This document shows, piece by piece, positions 51,507 to 59,382 of a stretch of 64,000 nucleotides of DNA. The DNA is from JBBQYD01 sp942493075. Its GTDB lineage: Bacteria; Verrucomicrobiota; Verrucomicrobiia; Limisphaerales; UBA8199. The translations under genes and the position numbers were made by a program. The stretch lies in NCBI GenBank assembly GCA_942493075.1, contig OW818681.1, positions 5,332,001-5,396,000 on the forward strand. The letters run 5' to 3'. The notes under the pieces were generated by a model. That model did no database searches and had not been told where the DNA came from. It worked only from the letters and a program-made list of their open reading frames with translations. Every line of letters starts with the position of its first letter. Position 1 is the first letter of the stretch.

Positions 51507-54500
51507 ATGACCGACGCTACTTTTCCTTTGTCCGATCTGCCCGCCGATCTTTGGCGCCGCGAAGAATCCCTCTGCCGCGCCGACGAGATCATCTCTCAAA
51601 GCGAAGGTAAGATCGCCGCGGTGTCATTCGACTTCTTCGACACGATGGTCTGGCGGTTGGTAAACAAGCCAACCGATGTGTTCTGCGAACTCAGTACGCG
51701 GTTGCAGCGCCAGGGCCAGATGCGCCGTGCCTTTTCCCATCAGGAGTTCGAAGTCCTGCGACGGCACGCAGAGATCAAGACGCGCGAGCATCAGGCGATG
51801 AGGGACCACACCCGCGAAGACATCAGCATCGTGGACATCTATAGCCGGATGTCCGCCGTGGTGACGGACACTGAGGCAGCCATTGAAACCGAATATCAAG
51901 CCGAGTGCGACCTATGTGTGCTCAATCCGTTTATGGCGTCCTTTGCGATGCACCAGCGGAGCCAGGGACGCAAGCTGATGATCGTCTCGGATATTTATCT
52001 TTCCGCTACTCAACTGGGCGGCATCCTGCGAGCCAACAAGGTCGATCCTTCCCTTTTCGACGTGCTGGTGACCTCGTGTGACGAAGGTGTATGCAAAGGC
52101 ACAGGAAATCTCTTCAAACGCGCCCTTAAAAAGGCTGGTCTGGCTCCTGAAGAGGTGCTGCACCTGGGAGATAATGTGACCGCGGATGTCACCGGTGCCC
52201 GCAAGGCCGGCGTGCGTGGCTGCCACTATACGCAAGTCTCCCCGCGCACGCGCACCGTTATGGAGCGCGAACGGATTTTGCTCGGAGGCCAAAGCCCCGT
52301 GTTTGGTGCCCACTCGCTGCGCACCATGGCCACGCGCAGCCAGCCAAACGACTCGGAAGAAGCTTTCTTTGGACAGATGGGCGCCCTCCTGATGGGCCCA
52401 CTGCTGACACGTTATGCTGCCTGGGCGTGCGAACAATGGGTGGCTGCGGGCGTGCGAAAGGTCGGGGCTCTCATGCGCGAAGGCGAGCTGTTTGGGAAGC
52501 TGCTGCAGCAGGAAGCAGATGCCCGCGGGCACGACCTCGAAGTAATTCCACTTTTCATTAACCGCAAGGCTACAGATCTCGCAGCCATTCACCGGCTCAC
52601 GGCCGATAATCTTATCGCCTGGCTTGAGGCCCGCCCCACCCTCTCGGTTAAAACCATCCTCAGTCATTTCGGACTCAGCGGCCCCGTGGTTGCTCAGCTT
52701 CCCCTGAATCTGGAGGACAAGGCGGACAAGCCGGAGAAAATCCTCCGGCTGGCCAAGTTCCTGTTCACTCCGGAAATCGCGAGGCGCATCGAAGCTCGCA
52801 GCGCCGAGGAGCGGCGCAAAGTCATCGATTACCTGCGCCCCTGGCTGGAAGGCGGCTATCCAATCGGCCTCAGCGACATTGGTTACAGCGCCTCCGCTCA
52901 GACACAACTCCAGCGCATCTTTGATTTGGAGGGGATCAAGACCCAGATGATCGGCTGTTACCTCGTCGGCTATGAACGAGCAGCGGATCGCGTGCTGGAT
53001 GGAGTCGATATCCGCACGTTCCTCGGGGATTACGGGCATCCTGATTTCTTCTTCCGTGCGTTCGTCCGCTCCCCGGCGTTCATGGAACAATCCCTGGTTG
53101 CCGCCATGGGCACGACGCTCGGTTACGAGCGGCTGGCTGACGGCTCGGTAAAACCGATCCTGGATCGCACCCCTTACGATGACACGATGATGGATCGCCA
53201 AAAGCGCTTCAAACAGGGCGTTTTGGATTTCCAACGACTCTGGCTCTGGGCAAGCTGCCTCCGCCCCGGCCTGATGGATGGCACGACCGAGCTCTCAAGA
53301 CGTATCCTTGCGGATGTGGATCTAGGCTTCATGCCCATCCTGGCCCGCGCTACTGCATTCCCGCTCACCACTGAGGTTGCCCGTTTCGGCTCTCTGGCGC
53401 TGGATGATTATTATTTCGAAGACAACTACAAGCCTCTCTGCGGCGATAAGGACGTCGAGAAACTGCGAACAAAAGGCCTGGCTCAAATCATGGGCGAGCC
53501 TGGAGTGCACTGGCCCCATGGCGTCTTTCATAAAGAGAATCCCCGCACTGCCCGCGAATTCTTCTCGTGTGCCAAAGCGATGCTTTGGTGCAACGTCAAA
53601 CCGGACACCGACGGTGTCCAGTCGGACCTAACTGTGATCCTGCCTGCGGGCTCCCGGCCGGCTGCCCTGCGTGAATGCCTCGCCAGGTTGCGCAACACCA
53701 CACAGCAAGGTTTGCGCGTGGATGTGGTCGTCCTGATCGCATCCGGCCAGAAGGAAATGTCAGCCGCAGCGCTGGAGTTTAGCCGTCCGAACATCTCGAT
53801 CCACATCTACGAGCGTGGCCCGGGACAGACCCTCACACAACAGATCAACAATGTGGCGGACGATTCCGAAGCGCCGTTCCTGCTTTTCCTCGATGAAGGA
53901 GTCCTGCTGCCCAGCGGCTGGGATGCACCATTGCTCGAGATGCTCAAGCCGGATTCCGATGTGGCAGCAGCCGTCCCGGTCATGCGCCGTCTCCGCGAAG
54001 CTTCTGACAACCCGGTGGACGCGCTGCGCGTTTTCCTGATCAAGAGAAGGGCGTTTGTCGAAGGCCTGGGGCTGAGCGAAGAAGTCAGCATCACCGCCGC
54101 GATTTGGAAGCTTGCGCATCATCTGCAAGCCATGCGCCAGCCGGTTCAGCTTTGCCCGTCGGTAACTGTCGAATTGAAGCACGGCGAAAGCTGTGTTCCG
54201 ATCAACGGCAGCGACCGCGCTTACCTGGCACAGCACTGCCCTGCTTATCCGCAACTGACTAGGACACTATGCCGTGAAACCGCTAACCCGGCGGCGCAAG
54301 CCGCAAAAGCGACCCAGACCACGCAATTGGATTGGGTCGGATCGTTCCTGGATCACGGAAGCTTGTCGCAGGTGAACCGCGAGCTTACGAGCGCTTTGCG
54401 AACGACACCAGGTCTCACTCTCAGGTGTGTCTCAAACGGGGCAGCACCGGCCAAGGGTCTTTCCTGCCCGAAAGGTTTCGAGGTAGTCTCGCAACCCTCA

Positions 54501-57455
54501 GCCAACGCGGCGGTGACTGTTCGCCATGCGTGGCCACCGGATTGGAGTCCGATGAAACAAGGCGCACTGGTGGTTATCCAGCCATGGGAGTATGGCTCGC
54601 TGCCTGTGGATTGGGTGGAGAAGTCCGCGAACGTTCAACAGTTCTGGGTCCCCTCCGAGTACGTGCGCAAGGTCTATGTCGATTCAGGGATTCCTGAGGC
54701 CAAGCTCAAAGTGGTCCCCAACGGGATCGACCCGGCACGATTCAATCCTCAGGCTGTTCCGTTCCAACTGCCGACCAGGAAGACGTTCAAGTTTCTTTTT
54801 GTAGGTGGCACGATCCATCGCAAAGGTCCGGACGTGCTCCTCCAGGCGTTCGTGCAGGCCTTCAATGCCCAGGATGATGTTTGCCTGGTCATAAAGGATT
54901 TTGGCGGGAAAAGTTTCTACGCCGGCCAGACAATGGAGGACGCTGTGCGCTTTGCCCAAAGCCAGCCCAATGCGCCTGAAATCGTATATCTGAACGAGGA
55001 ACTGCCTCCCGAAAGCTTGCCCGGGCTCTACACCGCTTGTGATTGCCTGGTGCATCCATACCGCGGTGAAGGTTTCGGCCTGCCGATTCTGGAAGCCATG
55101 GCCTGTAGTTTGCCTGTGATCGTCACCTCTGGTGGCGCCGCTGATGATTTTGCCCGGCCAGAACTGGTTTACCGTGTGGCAGCAACACGTCGCAACCTCG
55201 GCCGCCGTTTGGGCGACTACGATCTCGTGAAGGATGCGTGGGTACTCGAACCGTCTCTTCCGGAAACCGCAGCCCGCATGCGCCATGTCTTTGAGCATCG
55301 TGACGAGGCCCGGTCTCGCGGTCGCGCCGCTGGCGAGTACGCCCGCCAGAACTGGACCTGGGCGGCCGCCGCACAACAGATCAATGTCCATCTGCAAGGT
55401 CTCCTGCGTGAGCCGCGCACCGTCGAAGCACCCGCACCCGCGTCTCAGACGCTTGTTTCAAAACCCGCCGTCAAAGCCGCACGGATCGTTGTTCCAGCAT
55501 GCGGTCTGCTCGCCCAACTGGGTGATGCTCGCGCCGCGTTGGGACGCAAAGATTACCCCAAAGCCTGGGGCGCCTGTCTCACAGCCGTCGAAGAGCGGCC
55601 CTTCCACCCCGAAGCTGCGCTGCTGATGGCTGAAATCGCCCTCGCCGCAGGCGATGGAGATTCCGCACGGCTTTGCGCCCAGCAAGCCTCGACCATGGCT
55701 CCCGGATGGAAGCCCGCCAAGAAATTTCTCAAAGGCAATCTGCGTGGCAAAGCTCACCCCGCCTGGCTCACCATGCCGGAGAGCTGGCGCAAAGACGCAA
55801 CTGCGACCCCGAAACTTTCCGTCTGCTTAATTGCCAGGAACGAGGAGAAGTTCCTTGGCCAATGCCTCAAGTCCATTCAGGCTCTGGCCTCGCAAATTGT
55901 AGTCGTGGATACCGGGTCCACTGATCGAACGGTGGAGATCGCTCGTGAACACGGGGCTGAAGTGCATCACTTCAAGTGGTGCGACGATTTTAGCGCCGCC
56001 CGCAATGCGGCCTTGCTGCACGCTCGTGGCGACTGGGTTCTGATGCTGGATGCCGACGAGGAGCTCACCGCTGAGAACCACGCCGCTCTGCAAAAACTGT
56101 TGCGCGAAAAGAATGTCATCGCCTGGCGCTTACCGCTGGTAGATATCGGACGCGAAAGCGATGGGTGTTCTTACGTGCCGCGCCTGTTCCGCAACGCTCC
56201 GGCCCTGTTTTATGTGAGCCGCGTCCACGAGCAGGTTTTCAGCAGCATTGAAGTGCGCCGGGCGCAATGGGACATGGAAAACCGGCTCGGCAATGCACCC
56301 CTGCTCCATCACGGGTATCGCCCGGAAATTATCCAGGAGCGCGGCAAGATCGAGCGCAACCTGCGCTTGCTTGAGCTCGCCGTGCAGGAAATGCCTGGCG
56401 AATGCAGCCTGCTAATGAATTACGGACTGGAACTAACACGCTCCGGGCAGGCCGAAGCCGGGCTGGTCCAGTATCGTCTCGCGGTGGATGCCATGTCGGC
56501 ACTCCCACCGGTGCAGGTGGTCCCTGAAACGCGCGAAATGCTGCTCAGTCAGATCGCCACACAGTTACTGGCAGCGGGCCAATTGGAAGAGCTGGTACGC
56601 ACCCTCACCTCCCCCCTGGCCGCTGCAAAGCCCGGGCTGACCGCTTCACTCCATTTCTCCCTGGGCCTGGCCCTCATGCGACTCAAGCGCTTCGAGGAAG
56701 CTGCCGAGAACTTCAAAGCGTGTATCGATAAACGTCATTTGCCTGCCCTGGCACCGATTGTCAATGAGATCACCAAGGCCGGCCCTCGCCATTGCCTGGC
56801 ACTCTGCCTGGTTCAATTGAACCGCAAGGAGGCCGGCGCAGAGGAGTTTGCCCGGGCCCTCAAGGACGACCCGGCTTCACGCCCGTTGCGCCTGGATTAT
56901 GCGCAATTTCTCATGGCCGATAATCGCGCGGTTGATGCCCTGCAACAACTCCATGCGCTGGCTAGCGAGAATCCCTCAGATCCGCTGGCGTGGCGCCTTG
57001 GTGCGCAGGTCGCACTGAGCCACCCGGAGTTCATCGAGGTGGCCTGCGATTGGACGCAGGAAGCTCGGCAGCATCATCCCAACGATCAGGTCCTTATCGC
57101 CGCTGCGGGTGAAGCCCAGTTGCTCAGCGGTAAAATTTCCGAAGCACAACGCATCTGGAACGAGATGCGCACGGATGGCGCTCCGGATTCCCGGCAGGAG
57201 GCCGCCTCCATCATTTGTGCGCTGCTGAGCGGTTCGCTTGCTCAGGCGATCAGTGGTTCGGAAGCCGCGGTCAGTCGCGAGTTCCTACGCTGGTACCAGA
57301 GACTGCTCCAGTTTGGGGCGCATGAGACCATCGCCCAATTGAATAAATCCTGTGCACAATTGGCCAAGGTCCTGCCCACGGCAGCGGCAATGTTGGAGGC
57401 GGCCATTCGGGAAGCAGGTCCCGAACAGTCCGAAACTCTGGCGGCTCGCGCCTAG
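51507..57455 (+). CDS. Giant multidomain glycosyltransferase: HAD, GT2-like, GT4, GT2, TPR
   Basis: The 1,982-residue protein starts 9 bases after the previous stop. In order: a HAD-like domain (about 36-245, nucleophile D42 in VSFDFFDTMVWRL, motif IV HLGDNVTADVTGARKAG); a region of unknown fold to about 690; a degenerate GT2-like domain (about 705-900, DLTVILPAGSRPAALRECL); a GT4 domain (about 1020-1300, KFLFVGGTIHRKGPDVLLQA and GEGFGLPILEAMACS); a TPR-like linker; a canonical GT2 (about 1436-1590, LSVCLIARNEEKFLGQCLKS, metal-binding MLDADEE); and TPR-like repeats to the end. Such TPR-linked transferases often glycosylate proteins. Its place after flagellin and a CMP-sugar gene points to flagellin as acceptor, by inference. 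Confidence 0.85.
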   Translation: MTDATFPLSDLPADLWRREESLCRADEIISQSEGKIAAVSFDFFDTMVWRLVNKPTDVFCELSTRLQRQGQMRRAFSHQEFEVLRRHAEIKTREHQAMRDHTREDISIVDIYSRMSAVVTDTEAAIETEYQAECDLCVLNPFMASFAMHQRSQGRKLMIVSDIYLSATQLGGILRANKVDPSLFDVLVTSCDEGVCKGTGNLFKRALKKAGLAPEEVLHLGDNVTADVTGARKAGVRGCHYTQVSPRTRTVMERERILLGGQSPVFGAHSLRTMATRSQPNDSEEAFFGQMGALLMGPLLTRYAAWACEQWVAAGVRKVGALMREGELFGKLLQQEADARGHDLEVIPLFINRKATDLAAIHRLTADNLIAWLEARPTLSVKTILSHFGLSGPVVAQLPLNLEDKADKPEKILRLAKFLFTPEIARRIEARSAEERRKVIDYLRPWLEGGYPIGLSDIGYSASAQTQLQRIFDLEGIKTQMIGCYLVGYERAADRVLDGVDIRTFLGDYGHPDFFFRAFVRSPAFMEQSLVAAMGTTLGYERLADGSVKPILDRTPYDDTMMDRQKRFKQGVLDFQRLWLWASCLRPGLMDGTTELSRRILADVDLGFMPILARATAFPLTTEVARFGSLALDDYYFEDNYKPLCGDKDVEKLRTKGLAQIMGEPGVHWPHGVFHKENPRTAREFFSCAKAMLWCNVKPDTDGVQSDLTVILPAGSRPAALRECLARLRNTTQQGLRVDVVVLIASGQKEMSAAALEFSRPNISIHIYERGPGQTLTQQINNVADDSEAPFLLFLDEGVLLPSGWDAPLLEMLKPDSDVAAAVPVMRRLREASDNPVDALRVFLIKRRAFVEGLGLSEEVSITAAIWKLAHHLQAMRQPVQLCPSVTVELKHGESCVPINGSDRAYLAQHCPAYPQLTRTLCRETANPAAQAAKATQTTQLDWVGSFLDHGSLSQVNRELTSALRTTPGLTLRCVSNGAAPAKGLSCPKGFEVVSQPSANAAVTVRHAWPPDWSPMKQGALVVIQPWEYGSLPVDWVEKSANVQQFWVPSEYVRKVYVDSGIPEAKLKVVPNGIDPARFNPQAVPFQLPTRKTFKFLFVGGTIHRKGPDVLLQAFVQAFNAQDDVCLVIKDFGGKSFYAGQTMEDAVRFAQSQPNAPEIVYLNEELPPESLPGLYTACDCLVHPYRGEGFGLPILEAMACSLPVIVTSGGAADDFARPELVYRVAATRRNLGRRLGDYDLVKDAWVLEPSLPETAARMRHVFEHRDEARSRGRAAGEYARQNWTWAAAAQQINVHLQGLLREPRTVEAPAPASQTLVSKPAVKAARIVVPACGLLAQLGDARAALGRKDYPKAWGACLTAVEERPFHPEAALLMAEIALAAGDGDSARLCAQQASTMAPGWKPAKKFLKGNLRGKAHPAWLTMPESWRKDATATPKLSVCLIARNEEKFLGQCLKSIQALASQIVVVDTGSTDRTVEIAREHGAEVHHFKWCDDFSAARNAALLHARGDWVLMLDADEELTAENHAALQKLLREKNVIAWRLPLVDIGRESDGCSYVPRLFRNAPALFYVSRVHEQVFSSIEVRRAQWDMENRLGNAPLLHHGYRPEIIQERGKIERNLRLLELAVQEMPGECSLLMNYGLELTRSGQAEAGLVQYRLAVDAMSALPPVQVVPETREMLLSQIATQLLAAGQLEELVRTLTSPLAAAKPGLTASLHFSLGLALMRLKRFEEAAENFKACIDKRHLPALAPIVNEITKAGPRHCLALCLVQLNRKEAGAEEFARALKDDPASRPLRLDYAQFLMADNRAVDALQQLHALASENPSDPLAWRLGAQVALSHPEFIEVACDWTQEARQHHPNDQVLIAAAGEAQLLSGKISEAQRIWNEMRTDGAPDSRQEAASIICALLSGSLAQAISGSEAAVSREFLRWYQRLLQFGAHETIAQLNKSCAQLAKVLPTAAAMLEAAIREAGPEQSETLAARA

Positions 57456-57479
57456 GAAGAACTCAAGGGGATCTCCAGT

Positions 57480-58001
57480 TTACAGGCTGGCGATCCGCTT
57501 CAGAATGGTCGTAGTGGATTTGCCGGGGACGAACGGTAGGATGCAAACTTTGCCGCCTGCGCTTTCCACGGTCCGCCGCTCCTCCTGGTTGATCGTGTCC
57601 AGGGTGTAATCGCCGCCCTTAACGTAGATATCAGGGCGAGCCACCCCCAAGAACCGGTTGGCGCTCTTTTCGGAGAAAATACAAACCCCATCCACGCTCT
57701 GCAAGGCAGCCACCACGACAGCGCGGTCATTCTCGGTATTCACGGGACGGCCTTCGCCCTTGAGTTCGCGCACACCAGCATCTCCATTCAACCCGACGAG
57801 CATTACCTCACCAAGATTGCGAGCCGATTCCAAGTAAAGCACATGGCCGGGATGCAGCAAATCGAAGCAACCGTTGGTGGCCACCAACCGTTTTCCCGCT
57901 GCCCGAATGGCGGCTCGCCATGCTGGCAAGTCCTCCCATGCTACCAGTTTTTCGCGCAAATTCACTGCCGCGATTCTGCTGGGGCGCAACGGATTCGACA
58001 A
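57480..58001 (-). CDS. rfaE2: Stand-alone heptose-1-phosphate nucleotidyltransferase domain (HldE C-terminal type)
   Basis: The 173-residue protein is the cytidylyltransferase-like half of HldE: GKRLVATNGCFDLLHPGHVL with the nucleotide-binding HxGH, RELKGEGRPVNTENDRAVVV, and VKGGDYTLDTINQEERRTVE. It transfers AMP to D-glycero-beta-D-manno-heptose-1-phosphate, making ADP-heptose. The kinase half (HldA-like) is not in the window. GmhA at 41775-42344 performs an earlier step. It starts at a TTG at 58001 directly behind the nupC-like stop, or at the GTG at 57965, so it is read from the same transcript. Confidence 0.88.
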   Translation of the reverse strand: MSNPLRPSRIAAVNLREKLVAWEDLPAWRAAIRAAGKRLVATNGCFDLLHPGHVLYLESARNLGEVMLVGLNGDAGVRELKGEGRPVNTENDRAVVVAALQSVDGVCIFSEKSANRFLGVARPDIYVKGGDYTLDTINQEERRTVESAGGKVCILPFVPGKSTTTILKRIASL

Positions 58002-58003
58002 TC

Positions 58004-59266
58004 CTAAAGAAGCATGCCCGCAATTGCCGCCGTCGTGTAGGTCGCCAGCAACCCGCCAATCATCGCCCGAACACCAAGCCTGGCAAGCTCAGATCGACGC
58101 TCCCCGGCTAGCGAGCCGATTCCTCCAACCTGGATTGCTATGCTTGAGAAATTGGCAAAACCGCATAAAGCATACGTCGCGATGGTAAAGCTGCGCTCCG
58201 CTACCTGGAGGTCAGGGCTGGTCAAAGATAGGTATCCAATAAATTCGTTCAGCACGATTCGTTTGCCCAGAACCTGGCCTATGGCAACACAGTCTTGTGC
58301 CGGCACCCCCATCAACCAGGCGAACGGCGCATTGATCCAGCCCAGCAAAGCCTCCATCGTCACCGGTTGGGCGATTCCGAGCAACGCTTGCTGTGGCCAG
58401 CCTAACAGGAAATTGGCCATGGCCACGAGCGCCACAAACGCAATCAGCATTGCCATGACATTAATCGAAAGCATCATGCCTTCGCTTGCGCCGCGGCATA
58501 GAGCATCGATGCTGTTGACCGCCACCCGTGGCGGATCTTTTGGCGTCACCCCTGCCGTCTCGCTGATCTCAGTTTCTGGCAGCATGATCTTGGAAATGAG
58601 CAGCGCTGCGGGGGCGTTCAACACGGAAGCCGTTAACAGGTGACCAGCGATATCCGGATGCCCGGCATCCGTGCCCATCTTGGCATATACCGCAGCCACC
58701 CCGCCGGCAATCGTAGCCATGCCCCCGACCATCATGCATTGCAGTTCGCTCCGGGTCATTCGAGGGATGTAAGGCTTAATCAGGAGTGGCGCTTCCGTTT
58801 GGCCCATGAAAATATTGGCAGCAGCGGACAGCGTTTCGCTCCCGCTGGTGCCCATGGCTTTGCGCATCACCCAGGCGATAGCCCTCACCACCTTTTGCAA
58901 AATCCCCCAGTGATAGAGCACGCTGGAGAGACACGAAACAATGATGATCGTGCCAGTGACCAGAATGGCAAACACCAGAGCCTTCCCCGGGAAAACACCT
59001 CCCATGGTCGCATCATCAGCCAAGGGACCGAACACGAACCTGGAACCTTCGTTTGAAAACCCGATCAGTTTGCGAATGGCGCTTCCGGCGAAATCGAATG
59101 CAGCAGCTCCCCATGGCGTTTTTAGGATCAGAACTGCGAAACCAAACTGAAGAGCCACGCCCCATACGACCGTTCGCCAGGGAAATCTCCGCCGATGCGT
59201 GGAAAGAGACCACGCCACCCCGATGAACGCCAACAACCCCAGCAAGCTGATCAGCTTCAGATGCAC
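58004..59266 (-). CDS. Concentrative nucleoside transporter, NupC type
   Basis: The 420-residue protein has the CNT-family layout of about ten membrane helices with MGTSGSETLSAAANIFMGQT and EAPLLIKPYIPRMTRSEL in the first repeat, and VLGKRIVLNEFIGYLSL plus ALCGFANFSSIAIQVGGIGS in the second, including the EAPLL and NEF elements of the substrate and ion sites. It should import nucleosides with protons or sodium. It is followed on the same strand by the heptose nucleotidyltransferase domain with only 2 bases between them, an unexpected pairing. Confidence 0.92.
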   Translation of the reverse strand: MHLKLISLLGLLAFIGVAWSLSTHRRRFPWRTVVWGVALQFGFAVLILKTPWGAAAFDFAGSAIRKLIGFSNEGSRFVFGPLADDATMGGVFPGKALVFAILVTGTIIIVSCLSSVLYHWGILQKVVRAIAWVMRKAMGTSGSETLSAAANIFMGQTEAPLLIKPYIPRMTRSELQCMMVGGMATIAGGVAAVYAKMGTDAGHPDIAGHLLTASVLNAPAALLISKIMLPETEISETAGVTPKDPPRVAVNSIDALCRGASEGMMLSINVMAMLIAFVALVAMANFLLGWPQQALLGIAQPVTMEALLGWINAPFAWLMGVPAQDCVAIGQVLGKRIVLNEFIGYLSLTSPDLQVAERSFTIATYALCGFANFSSIAIQVGGIGSLAGERRSELARLGVRAMIGGLLATYTTAAIAGMLL

Positions 59267-59382
59267 CGCCGCAACCTACCCAGTGCACACACCGGAGTCG
59301 AGACTGCGCTGAAGAAGAGAGCATTCGCTAAGGGGTGCAGAATTTAGATGACACTTTTCCCAAGGATTCTAAACTCAAACCT

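Noticed and set aside
51912..53234. 440-codon open frame on the minus strand
   Set aside because: It is antisense to the well-supported giant glycosyltransferase and shows no recognisable domain or ribosome-binding site.
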